DNA of 64,000 nt. It comes from CALXQW01 sp031553045 (GTDB lineage: Bacteria; Verrucomicrobiota; Verrucomicrobiia; Opitutales; Intestinicryptomonadaceae). The stretch covers positions 744,001 to 808,000 of the forward strand of contig JAVBLZ010000006.1 of NCBI GenBank assembly GCA_031553045.1, written 5' to 3'. The notes under the pieces were generated by a model. That model saw only the letters and a program-made list of their open reading frames with translations. It had not been told where the DNA came from and did not search any database. A program made the translations under genes and the position numbers. Shown in pieces: positions 36,430 through 44,845 of the stretch (within the stretch, counting starts at the first letter, position 1; every line of letters begins with the position of its first letter).

Positions 36430-38152
36430 TCGCAAACAATTTTGAAATCGCCTTGTAAGCGTTCAATTCAAATATTGGAGAATATAATTTTTCCGAATAC
36501 CAAAGTTTGGAAAAATATAGACCTATTGCATCGTCGCAGTTTCCGTGGAATTTTCTGAAACCTTCAAGCCCTTTTAAGATTTCAGATTTATGCTCAGGAT
36601 AATTACAAAGCGCAGAAAGCACCCTTGCCGTAATAATTTTCTTTGACTTCACGTTCCGCCCGCCACCCCAAGCGCCATCGGCATTTTGCGTATCACACAA
36701 AAACTTTGCCCCTTTTTTGGCGTAGATTTTTTGAGAAACATTAGCTCCAAGATGCTCAAGGACTATCGCCGTTGCATAAGTTGGAGCAACGCCTTCTTGG
36801 CAATCCTGATCTCCAAACCAAAGCGTCAACCAAGAGCCGTCTAAATTCTGCGACCTTTCCAAAAACTTTTCAAAACCAACTATACAATTTTGCATTTTAG
36901 ACTTGAAAGCATCATCGGCAAAATCTTCCCAAAGACTAAAAGCTTTGTGGGCATGTGCGGTAATGTCGGCGCAACTTTTATCGAAGGGCATTCTGCTCCA
37001 CCCCTTGCAAAATGTGGGCATTCCGCCGTCGGAGTTTTGCAAATTCATAAGCCATTCCAAACCATTTTTAATTTGCGGTAAAAACTTTTTATCGCCTGAA
37101 AGTTCAAAGAGTGCGCAAAGGGCTGCGGCGGTATCGTCTGCATCTGGCACACCGCCGTCTGTTGGAATCCACGCCCAAGCGCCAGCCTTTGCGCCCGTAA
37201 AAGAGTGTGTAGTTTTTAGTTGTCTTGACAAAATTATTGATGACAAATTTTCTTTTTCAGATGCGGATAAAAAATCCGCCAAAGCGCTTGAAGAAAGACT
37301 TGTAAGCCATTGAGATAAATTGGTGTCTATGGGAAAAGATGAATCTTGCCTACGTTCCTTAAGGATGAACTTTATGGCGTTTTTAAAAACCTGACTCTCT
37401 TGCAAACTTGCCGCCTTTAAACATATTGCACAAAAACTTGTAAGTGGTGTGGCTTCTAAAAAACCGCCGCTTGAAGGTTGCATCTTCAATATTTTAGAGA
37501 GCAGTTTCTTTTCTAAAATTCTTTTTGTGAACCTTGAAAAAAATCCTGAATGCGCAGCTTTTGCAAAACCCACGCAAACCAGAGCGGGTATTGCATAACT
37601 CACAACAGGCAGGCGTAAAAATGCAAAAAAAGCGTTTGGGAAGGCGGCAAATTCAAAAGGAAGCCGAGGTACAAATCCCCAAGGATTCTGCGCCTCTAAA
37701 AGCCCAGAGCTTGCGCACATGGCTAAAATTGGCGCAGAAAATGTCAAATCTTTACCATAGTATTTTAATACGGATTTTGAAAATTTTTTAGCAGAACTAA
37801 AATCTAAAAATTGCGCCAGATATTTTTTTGCAAAAAGATAGACCTCAGCAAAATCATCATCATTTTTATATTTGTTTAAAGCCGCCAAAGACAATATTGT
37901 TGCGCTTAAATTCCCCTTGCTTTCAGGCGTATCCCCCCAAGAACCGTCGGGTAATTGAGTATTTTTTAACCAAGTTAATGCGCCTAAAATTTCTTCTGAG
38001 AAGCGTTTTTCATCGGCAAGCTGCAAGGCGTATGCCGCCGTTGATGTCGATACGGCGCTTGAAGAAAGCTCACCCGCCCAATCGCCCGAAGGCTCTCTTA
38101 AATTTAAAAGAGTTTCTTTTGCTTTTTGCAAATTCTTAAAAACCTCATTCAT
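36419..38152 (-). CDS. Class II terpene cyclase (squalene-hopene cyclase-like)
   Basis: A 577-residue alpha/alpha toroid protein. The catalytic acid motif of class II cyclases is present as DADDTA (337-342) in GGVPDADDTAAALCAL. QW-type repeats are seen in TQLPDGSWGD, LQNSDGGMPTF, SQNLDGSWLTLWFGDQ and TQNADGAWGGG. Conserved SHC sections such as GWSRMPFDKSCADITAHA also match. It is shorter than typical squalene-hopene cyclases (about 630-720) and nearer to bacterial class II diterpene cyclases. It would cyclise a linear isoprenoid by protonation. No squalene synthase is nearby, so the substrate may be a prenyl diphosphate made by the fused synthase two genes upstream. Overlaps both neighbours. 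Confidence 0.85.
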   Translation of the reverse strand: MNEVFKNLQKAKETLLNLREPSGDWAGELSSSAVSTSTAAYALQLADEKRFSEEILGALTWLKNTQLPDGSWGDTPESKGNLSATILSLAALNKYKNDDDFAEVYLFAKKYLAQFLDFSSAKKFSKSVLKYYGKDLTFSAPILAMCASSGLLEAQNPWGFVPRLPFEFAAFPNAFFAFLRLPVVSYAIPALVCVGFAKAAHSGFFSRFTKRILEKKLLSKILKMQPSSGGFLEATPLTSFCAICLKAASLQESQVFKNAIKFILKERRQDSSFPIDTNLSQWLTSLSSSALADFLSASEKENLSSIILSRQLKTTHSFTGAKAGAWAWIPTDGGVPDADDTAAALCALFELSGDKKFLPQIKNGLEWLMNLQNSDGGMPTFCKGWSRMPFDKSCADITAHAHKAFSLWEDFADDAFKSKMQNCIVGFEKFLERSQNLDGSWLTLWFGDQDCQEGVAPTYATAIVLEHLGANVSQKIYAKKGAKFLCDTQNADGAWGGGRNVKSKKIITARVLSALCNYPEHKSEILKGLEGFRKFHGNCDDAIGLYFSKLWYSEKLYSPIFELNAYKAISKLFANET

Positions 38153-38936
38153 ACTGAGAACCTAACGCTAAGAGTGCGTAAAATAAATACTCAACATCCC
38201 CCGATGCATCAAAGACACTGGCGGAAAAAGAGCCGTCGTTAACGCTATGCGCATATACAAAATCTTTGCTTGAATATTTTGCGCTTCCACCCGCAAACCA
38301 AAGCGCAAAAAGAGCAGTCGCCGTAGAAAGCAAATCCGGATATGGACTGTCTATCTGCGCTAAAAACCCACCCGACTTGTCTTGTAAAGACATTAAGAAT
38401 TTTTGCGTTAAAAAGTCCGATTTTCCCGTTAAAAATATTTCCGCAACTATTGCAGCGCTTGTTGCATTTGCGCCTGCAAATTTTGAACCATACACATTTG
38501 AATATCCGCCTGAAGGCAATTTCCTTAAGGAAAGTTTTTGTGAAAGTTCCTCCGCCGCAAAAGCCTCTTGGCAGTCTTGCATTGCGCCAATTTTCACGAA
38601 CAATTCATAAGGCGTATGCGCCTCAAAATTTCCTATTCTTTTGGAGTGTTTGAAACCCGCAAGCCTTGCCGCCCTGCAATATGATGATAAATGTATGAGG
38701 TCGAAATTTTGAGTATTCAAATTTTCAAGATAGTCTTTTGCAAAATCAAAATCACCCGAATAACCAAGCGCTTTCAACGAAGCAAAAGCAAAGGGAAGAT
38801 AATAAATGTCTCCGTACGTGTCACAAATTTTTTTTGACGCAGTAAGTGCGTAGTCTATGGAATGCAATCTGGCGGATGAGGAAATTTCCGCAAGAGACAT
38901 TCTGGAAAGCATAAGCTCTATTATTGATTCAGACAT
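38145..38936 (-). CDS. Prenyltransferase/cyclase-fold toroid protein, no DxDD motif
   Basis: A 263-residue protein with alpha/alpha-toroid repeats like those of protein prenyltransferase beta subunits and half a terpene cyclase: SLQDKSGGFLAQIDSPYPDL followed by LSTATALFALWFAGG, and LPSGGYSNVYGSKF. It has no DxDD acid motif, and the zinc ligands of protein prenyltransferases are not evident. It may pair with the larger cyclase encoded next (8-base overlap), supplying a second toroid lobe or guiding substrate. No enzyme activity can be assigned on its own. Confidence 0.7.
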   Translation of the reverse strand: MSESIIELMLSRMSLAEISSSARLHSIDYALTASKKICDTYGDIYYLPFAFASLKALGYSGDFDFAKDYLENLNTQNFDLIHLSSYCRAARLAGFKHSKRIGNFEAHTPYELFVKIGAMQDCQEAFAAEELSQKLSLRKLPSGGYSNVYGSKFAGANATSAAIVAEIFLTGKSDFLTQKFLMSLQDKSGGFLAQIDSPYPDLLSTATALFALWFAGGSAKYSSKDFVYAHSVNDGSFSASVFDASGDVEYLFYALLALGSQYE

Positions 38937-40371
38937 CTTTTAAAATCTTCCCCACTAGTGAAAATAAAAAGCTTTTTAAGGGCGCATCCTGCAAGGGTGA
39001 AAGAATTTGATAAGTTAAGTTTCTATATTCCGAATACAAATCATCAATCTGGTCTTTGTTGGTTTTTTCATCGTCCTTTACAAACAGATTATATATGCCC
39101 GACTTATCGCGCATATCGTCATAAATTTGATAAGCCACGCCCAATGTTTCCGAAAATTTCTCAAAAAGCCTGTCTAAAATTGCGCATTTTTTTGAAAATA
39201 TCGACGCAAAATTCAAGGCTGCCGCAAATGCGCCACCCGTCTTTTGGGCGTAGATTTTCAGGTAGTCGTCAACGCATATTGAATCTGAATGCAGCGACAG
39301 CAAATCGGCATCTTGCCCAACGCATAGCAGCTTATGAGATTGCGCTGAAGCGGTAAGAAGCTTAGGCGCATAGACGCCCGTTTTAGAAATCAACCAGTAC
39401 CCCAAACCCACCAGAAAATCGCCCACATTGATTGCCCTGCCGACGCCGATTTTTAGATGCAAAGTTTCACAACCGTCTCTAAACTCATCAGCATCTTCAA
39501 TGTCATCGTGAATCAAAGACGCCTTGTGAAAACATTCAAGAGCAATGGCGGCAAAATTTATTTCATCTGTTATTGAAGGGGTCTCAGAAGCCGCGAGATA
39601 TGCGCCAATAAAAAGCCTAGGGCGCCACCTGTTGCCCATAAAAGAGAGTGTCTCAAGCGCCCTTCTTGAACACTCGTCAGAACCCAGCCCCAACACTTTT
39701 TCCAAATTTTCAGCAGAAAAAATTTCGTCGCAAATTTTTAATACGTCCGCTTGCGAGAATCTTTTTTGGGGATTTTCTTGTGTTGTTAGATACGTTTTTA
39801 CTAAATCAAAATCCGTAGATGTATCTTTGCAGCCGCCATAAAAAAGCGGAACGGCAATGCCCGTAATGCCGTGCCGCAAAGTTTTATCAAAAGAACGTTC
39901 CAATGCGTCGAGACAGCTTACCCCCAAGACGGCGCTGACACAGCCTTCATCAAAGAGTTTTTCCAAAGCGCTTGTGCTATCGCTAACCAAACTGAGAGCA
40001 CCGACTGAATCCGCCAAGTCTTGCAAGCTATGTATATTGCACTTGCCGCAAGACTCACAAATCAAACCTATCTCATCGCTTTTTGCAGAACAGCTTGAAG
40101 AATTTTTTAGACACTGCGGAAGTATCAATAGACGCTTATTTATGGGCGTTTTAAAAAACTCATCACGCCAAACGGCGTTGCTTAAAATGACCGTGAGCCA
40201 GTCGGAAAATTTTTCATCGACTTTATTTTTTGATAAAAATTCAGATACCCCAAAACGCAATTCAGAAAATGTAAGCGGCGGGACATAGCCTTTCCCCCTT
40301 GCAAATTCTTCAATTTTGCCAGTCAGAAAATCCCGTTCGGCACGGGTTGATGGAACTGTTTTTTTATCCAT
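38929..40371 (-). CDS. DUF116-polyprenyl diphosphate synthase fusion
   Basis: 480 residues from the ATG at 40371. The N-terminal ~190 residues are DUF116, with LLILPQCLKN, CESCGKCNIHSL and LFYGGCKDTSTDFD; these Cys probably bind iron-sulfur. The C-terminal ~280 residues are a trans-polyprenyl synthase with DDIED (289-293) and DDMRD (418-422). The residues just before the first Asp motif are small (KASLIHDD), which in this family allows chains longer than C15. It makes the linear substrate for the cyclase two genes down and would draw on IPP/DMAPP from IspH. Overlaps the radical SAM gene by 8 bases. The fusion suggests a redox- or cluster-dependent step tied to chain formation. Confidence 0.85.
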   Translation of the reverse strand: MDKKTVPSTRAERDFLTGKIEEFARGKGYVPPLTFSELRFGVSEFLSKNKVDEKFSDWLTVILSNAVWRDEFFKTPINKRLLILPQCLKNSSSCSAKSDEIGLICESCGKCNIHSLQDLADSVGALSLVSDSTSALEKLFDEGCVSAVLGVSCLDALERSFDKTLRHGITGIAVPLFYGGCKDTSTDFDLVKTYLTTQENPQKRFSQADVLKICDEIFSAENLEKVLGLGSDECSRRALETLSFMGNRWRPRLFIGAYLAASETPSITDEINFAAIALECFHKASLIHDDIEDADEFRDGCETLHLKIGVGRAINVGDFLVGLGYWLISKTGVYAPKLLTASAQSHKLLCVGQDADLLSLHSDSICVDDYLKIYAQKTGGAFAAALNFASIFSKKCAILDRLFEKFSETLGVAYQIYDDMRDKSGIYNLFVKDDEKTNKDQIDDLYSEYRNLTYQILSPLQDAPLKSFLFSLVGKILKDV

Positions 40372-41554
40372 AAGCCCCAAAACCAAAAAAATATTTTTTC
40401 TTTAACAACCTGTAAACAAAGCCTTTCTCAGCGATAGGCTCAGTCATATTGTGGCTTGCGTGTTTGGGATAGTTTGAAAGTTCTTCCAAAATTTTCCCTC
40501 TGCCGCTAGTGTCGTACGCACCGCTTTCAAGCATGAAGTTCTTTAGTTTAAGAGCGTCTTCAAGCAATATGCAGCCTCGTGAAGTTTCCGCCGCAAGTTT
40601 GCGCAAATCTGCAAGAAAGGCGGATTGCGCAAAAAGCTTAGATACATCGCTATCGTCTTCAATGCGCTCTTTGGCAAATTGTATTGGAGGGCAAAATTCC
40701 AAATCCGCAGATGGCGATATGTGATGGCTCATCCCGCTTGCGGCTGGGCAAATAGCCAGCCCCTTATCGTCCCAATATGCGTCTATAATAACCAAATCTG
40801 CGGATTCCCTCAAAGATATAATGCGTTTGCGAAGTTCTGTTATTTGAGATTCATCTAAAGCAAGCTCATGCGAAGGGTCCGCGCCAGAGGGTCTGAAAAT
40901 GTAGTACCAAAGGTAGTGCGCCCCCAACCCAGATAAAAATTCGGAATGTTTGGAACTTGTAAGTTCTTCAAAATTTGTTGCGCATATGCTGCTTGCAACA
41001 CCCCAAAACAAGCCGGATTTTTTGCAATTTTGCATTGCTTTTATGGCGTCTTGATATGCATTTTTTGCGCCCCTTCTAGCGGCACTTTCCTCCGCAAGGC
41101 CCTCCAAACTAATCAGAACCGTTGCATTGCCGAGCGCCGCCAATTTTTTCGCAAAATCCTCATCCAACAAAGATCCGTTCGTAAAAATTTGAAAATATGA
41201 TTTAGGATTTTCTTCAAGAATTTTTAAGATGTCTTTATACATCAACGGCTCACCGCCCAAGAGCCCAAAAAAGTATGAGCCATTTTTATTTGCGGCGGAA
41301 ATTATTTTGGAAACCTTTTGAAAATCTAAACTGGTTTTTGAATTGCTGACCCAACAGCCTTTGCAGCGATAATTGCATTTATCCGTAAGAGAAATCATGA
41401 CAAACGCCGGAAAAAACGGCTCGGAATTTTTTATGCGCTTTTCAAATTTTTGCACGCCCCAAAAACCCCGCCAACACATATTCATTGCAAGCTTGCAGAG
41501 CACATTAAATTTGCACTCAAATATTGGTCTTATGAATGGTTTAAGCTTCATCAT
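40364..41554 (-). CDS. Radical SAM enzyme
   Basis: A 396-residue radical SAM protein with the cluster motif CNYRCKGC (Cys60, 64, 67) and the glycine-rich SAM contact LGGEPLMY. After the core, Cys residues in GLAICPAASGMSHH, LEFCPPIQ and TSRGCIL suggest an auxiliary cluster region of SPASM or twitch type. It is not clearly HpnH, the adenosyl-hopene synthase, but it sits beside terpene genes as HpnH does. It probably modifies the isoprenoid or a protein partner. The start could be either of two consecutive ATGs (41554 or 41551). Confidence 0.85.
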   Translation of the reverse strand: MMKLKPFIRPIFECKFNVLCKLAMNMCWRGFWGVQKFEKRIKNSEPFFPAFVMISLTDKCNYRCKGCWVSNSKTSLDFQKVSKIISAANKNGSYFFGLLGGEPLMYKDILKILEENPKSYFQIFTNGSLLDEDFAKKLAALGNATVLISLEGLAEESAARRGAKNAYQDAIKAMQNCKKSGLFWGVASSICATNFEELTSSKHSEFLSGLGAHYLWYYIFRPSGADPSHELALDESQITELRKRIISLRESADLVIIDAYWDDKGLAICPAASGMSHHISPSADLEFCPPIQFAKERIEDDSDVSKLFAQSAFLADLRKLAAETSRGCILLEDALKLKNFMLESGAYDTSGRGKILEELSNYPKHASHNMTEPIAEKGFVYRLLKKKYFFGFGAYG

Positions 41555-42191
41555 TATTTTTTACAGCCGCCTTTGAATGCGCCCTTCTGAGCCTTAAAGC
41601 TTCATAAAATGAGCCGTCTAAGGTTGATTTGTTTTTATCCAACAATTTTGTGCCGTTCAAAAATTCATCATCGCACTTGGGGAAAATTATCGCCTGTGCG
41701 GGGCACATCCTTGCGCAGGCGGGGCAACGGTCTTTACAGTTCTGCGGATTTACAACTTTCACAAACTCGTCCTTTTTATAAACGCCAAAGAGACAGAAAT
41801 CTACACACTTTGAGCAGTTTGTGCATGCCGAGTAATCTATAGCAGGATACCAACCAGACCAACTTGCCAAGGCCTGCGGCAAAGATTCCGACACTGGCGT
41901 TTCAGCAGACAAATTCAACGTTTTAATGTCAAAAGTTGCGGCGAAATTTTTGACGTTGGCGTAGTTTAAAATTGCCGCAAGCGCACGGCTTTGACACGCA
42001 TAAATGTTTGTTTCATTATCGCAAAGCTCCTGCAATTTTTTGGGATTATCTACCGCAATACGACACAAATCATCCAAGAGCACAAAATCTTCGCCCGCAG
42101 ATTTAATCTTGGATATCAAACGCAAAATATCCGATTCTTCCAGACATTTTGCACTACCGCATGTACAGATTAAATTTTTTGTTTTGTCCAT
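41541..42191 (-). CDS. Iron-sulfur protein with two 4Fe-4S sites
   Basis: 216 residues. The N-terminal half is a Rossmann-like or thiol-rich domain opening with LICTCGSAKC. The C-terminal half is a ferredoxin with CTNCSKCVDFCLFGVY and CKDRCPACARMCPAQAI. No TM helix or signal peptide, so cytoplasmic. It is encoded directly before the radical SAM enzyme (14-base overlap) and could be its electron donor. Its first base overlaps the stop of the secreted propeller gene upstream (TAATG). Confidence 0.8.
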   Translation of the reverse strand: MDKTKNLICTCGSAKCLEESDILRLISKIKSAGEDFVLLDDLCRIAVDNPKKLQELCDNETNIYACQSRALAAILNYANVKNFAATFDIKTLNLSAETPVSESLPQALASWSGWYPAIDYSACTNCSKCVDFCLFGVYKKDEFVKVVNPQNCKDRCPACARMCPAQAIIFPKCDDEFLNGTKLLDKNKSTLDGSFYEALRLRRAHSKAAVKNNDEA

Positions 42192-43453
42192 TACTTTTTG
42201 ATGTCGAATGCCATCAAAGCCTCTCCATGGCGCAGGTACATAATTCCGTTACAAATTACTATATGACACCAGTGCTTGCCCGAACCTTCAGGAACTTTGA
42301 ATGAACTTATAACTTCAAAACTGTTACCCGCTTTTGCCAAAGCAATGTCGCCCTTGCGTTCTTCGTAAATATATAACTTGCCGCCTGCCGAAACTATGCT
42401 GCCCTTGGAATGCCCCTGCCATTCATAATCATAGATAACTTTGCCGCTTTCCCAATCTAGACACGCCCAAGTGCCTTTGTCATTGCCCTTCCAAGTTGCG
42501 CCGTAAATTTTACCGTCCAAAAGCACCACGCCGCCGTGATGATTGTCTAGAACATCGCTTTCCCACACTACTTTTGGCGCAGCAGAATTTTCAGGAATTT
42601 CTATGAGCATAGCCCCAAATTCATAGCCCGCCGTGATAAAGACTTTACCATTTGAAAATACAGGTGTTGCCGCATTGATTTCCCAAGAATTATGTTTTGG
42701 AAAACCGCCCTTGCCTATCTTTTTAAGCACTTGTTTCCAGAGAAATTTTCCGTCCTTGATATCCACGCCGAAAGCAAAGCCTTGTACGCAGTGTATAAGC
42801 TGCTTTTTCCCGCCAACATCCACAATTATTGGAGAAGTATATGTGGCGTCTTTACCCAAAGACTCCGTCTGCCAAATGAGCTTTCCCGTTTCGGAATCTA
42901 GGGCAACAACGCTGGTTTTTGTGCCGCCGCAGGCAAAGAATACCTTGCCGTCTTCAACCAAAATATTTTCGCCATAGCCCCAAGTGTTGGGCTCTCCGCC
43001 GTAAACCTCCATAGTGTCAACGGACCATTTGAGCTTTTGAGATTTTAAATCTATACAAGATACCACGCCCGCCCCCGTGCTTGTGTAGGCAAAGTTTCCA
43101 ACTATTGCCGGAACCGTACGCGCATTTTCGTAAGATTTTGACCACGCCCTGCCGCAATCTACGGACCAAAGCAGTTTGCCCGACAAATCCAACACGCTAA
43201 AAATTTCCCGCTTTTTATCCTGAGTTGTGCCCTGAGTGAAAACCTTACCATCTACGACCGAAACCGCCGAGTAACCCAAGCCCACCTCCTGATTGCACCA
43301 AAGCATTTTGGGACCGCCCTCATGCCAAGAATCCAACAGATCGTTTTCTGGGAAGACACCGTTTCTGTCGTTGCCGTTCCATTGCGCAACATCTGCGGAA
43401 AATGCGCCTGTAAAAATGGCGCTCATAATAAAAAGCGTGTAAAATTTTTTCAT
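42191..43453 (-). CDS. Secreted PQQ-like beta-propeller, copy 2
   Basis: A 420-residue secreted protein with signal peptide MKKFYTLFIMSAIFTGAFSA and the opening VAQWNGNDRNGVFPENDLLD, then PKMLWCNQEVGLGYSAVSV. Blades repeat a pattern of GKVFFACGG, SGKLIWQTES and GKLIYD. It is a close paralogue of the first gene of the operon (WRGNDRTGTYPEKNLLD) and lies 16 bases after it. Propellers of this type are very numerous in PVC bacteria. No quinoprotein active-site residues can be assigned. Confidence 0.83.
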   Translation of the reverse strand: MKKFYTLFIMSAIFTGAFSADVAQWNGNDRNGVFPENDLLDSWHEGGPKMLWCNQEVGLGYSAVSVVDGKVFTQGTTQDKKREIFSVLDLSGKLLWSVDCGRAWSKSYENARTVPAIVGNFAYTSTGAGVVSCIDLKSQKLKWSVDTMEVYGGEPNTWGYGENILVEDGKVFFACGGTKTSVVALDSETGKLIWQTESLGKDATYTSPIIVDVGGKKQLIHCVQGFAFGVDIKDGKFLWKQVLKKIGKGGFPKHNSWEINAATPVFSNGKVFITAGYEFGAMLIEIPENSAAPKVVWESDVLDNHHGGVVLLDGKIYGATWKGNDKGTWACLDWESGKVIYDYEWQGHSKGSIVSAGGKLYIYEERKGDIALAKAGNSFEVISSFKVPEGSGKHWCHIVICNGIMYLRHGEALMAFDIKK

Positions 43454-43469
43454 ACAATTTGTTTTTTAA

Positions 43470-44744
43470 TTATTTTTTTGAAATGTCATACGCCATCAAT
43501 GCCTTTCCATGGCGGGCATACATAACGCCGTTGCAGATGACAAGGTGATTCCAACTTTTGCCAGAACCAAGCGGAATCTTGAAAGTGCTGACAACCTCAA
43601 ACTTGTCGGAATTGGGGTTGATAATGGCGACATTGCCCTTGCGTTCTTCATGTATAAAAAGTTTGTTGTCGGCGGAAATTATGCTGCCCTTGCTGTACCC
43701 ATCCCACTCATGCTCATAGATAGTTTTACCCGTCTTCCAATCGCAGGATATCCAAGAGCCTTTTTCATTGTTTATCCAAGTTGAGCCGTAAAGCCTGTCG
43801 CCTATCAAAACAAAGCCGCCGTGGTGCATATCAAAATCCGGATTCACCCAGGCAAATTCGCAGGAATCTTCACCGTCTTCAGGCAGCTTGAAAAGCACCC
43901 CACCGCAATTATATCCGTTTGAGGCAAAAAACATTCCGTCCCGATAAATTGGGGTTGAGGCGTTGGTGTCCCAATCATCCTTTGCCGGTCTGCCAAGCGT
44001 GCCAAAGCGTTCCATCCTATTTTTCCAAATTATCTCCCCCGTGTTTGCATCGACGCCGAAAACATAGGGCACTGCGCCTGATATTATCTGCTTTTTACCC
44101 TTATATTCGACAGCTATTGGCGAAACATAAGTCGCAGAGGCGTCTAAAGATTCAGTCTTCCAAACCAAAGAACCGTCTTCTATATTTAGGGCAATCATTG
44201 CGGTTTTTTTGCCGCCCACATTGAAAAATATTTTGCCCTCAAAAATCAAAGGGTTTTCCGCATAACCCCATGTGAGACATTTGCCGTCATACTGCTTTGC
44301 GGCATCAACGCTCCACTTAATTTCCTGAGTCTTATAATTTAGGCAGACAAGCTCTCCTGCCGCACTTATTAAGTAAATATAATCACCCAAAACCCTTGGA
44401 GACGTTCTTGCCTCAGGAAAGGTTTTTGTCCAAGCCGTGCCGTAAACTTTAGACCAAAGAACTTTACCCGACTTGGAGTCTATGGCGTAGATAAGCTCTT
44501 GTTTTTTGTCGTCGGAAGTGCCTGTTATATAGACGGTGTCCCCCACAATGACCGGACCGGAATAGCCTATGCCAAGCTCCTCCGTTGACCACAGCATTTT
44601 AGGTCCGTCTTCGGGCCAAGAGTCCAGCAAATTCTTTTCAGGATATGTGCCTGTCCTATCATTTCCACGCCACTGTATTACGTCGGTGGAAAACGCCGAC
44701 TGCACCAGACACAGCGCAGTTAAAACAATTAACAATCTCTTCAT
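43470..44744 (-). CDS. Secreted PQQ-like beta-propeller, copy 1 (first gene of operon)
   Basis: A 424-residue paralogue of the next gene. Signal peptide MKRLLIVLTALCLVQSAFS, mature start TDVIQWRGNDRTGTYPEKNL, with blades such as GKVLWSKVYGTAWTKTF and GEIIWKNRMERFG. As first gene of the 17-gene operon it lies next to a divergent PadR-type regulator; the 126 bases between the two starts hold a perfect palindrome and a promoter. Periplasmic or outer-membrane facing by its signal peptide. Confidence 0.83.
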   Translation of the reverse strand: MKRLLIVLTALCLVQSAFSTDVIQWRGNDRTGTYPEKNLLDSWPEDGPKMLWSTEELGIGYSGPVIVGDTVYITGTSDDKKQELIYAIDSKSGKVLWSKVYGTAWTKTFPEARTSPRVLGDYIYLISAAGELVCLNYKTQEIKWSVDAAKQYDGKCLTWGYAENPLIFEGKIFFNVGGKKTAMIALNIEDGSLVWKTESLDASATYVSPIAVEYKGKKQIISGAVPYVFGVDANTGEIIWKNRMERFGTLGRPAKDDWDTNASTPIYRDGMFFASNGYNCGGVLFKLPEDGEDSCEFAWVNPDFDMHHGGFVLIGDRLYGSTWINNEKGSWISCDWKTGKTIYEHEWDGYSKGSIISADNKLFIHEERKGNVAIINPNSDKFEVVSTFKIPLGSGKSWNHLVICNGVMYARHGKALMAYDISKK

Positions 44745-44773
44745 ATTTAAGGAAAATTATCTACTAGTTAGGC

Positions 44774-44789
44774 AATATTTGCAAATATT
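44774..44789. promoter_or_regulatory. Perfect 16-bp palindrome upstream of the 17-gene operon
   Basis: AATATTTGCAAATATT is its own reverse complement. It lies 30-45 bases before the first operon gene. On the minus strand it contains TTGCAA (44784-44779), which is 17 bases from GATAAT (44761-44756). That makes a possible promoter overlapped by an operator, though the implied leader would be only about 5 bases long, so the promoter call is weak. Confidence 0.5.
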
Positions 44790-44810
44790 AAAATGATTTC
44801 AAAAAAATTT

Positions 44811-44845
44811 TTGTCTTGCAAAATGCTATATGTATAATTCATATA
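44811..44845 (+). promoter_or_regulatory. Promoter and overlapping operator of the PadR-type gene
   Basis: TTGTCT (44811-44816), 16 bases, TATAAT (44833-44838). An inverted repeat TATATG (44827-44832) / CATATA (44840-44845) straddles the -10 box, and a second small palindrome GTATATAC sits at 44860-44867. PadR proteins often repress their own promoters through ATGT/ACAT-type dyads, so self-repression is likely. Confidence 0.6.

Noticed and set aside
38342..38653. Plus-strand open frames across the minus-strand terpene and redox genes
   Set aside because: They are mirror frames of the real genes, with no start signals or domain matches, and many short copies occur across the operon.
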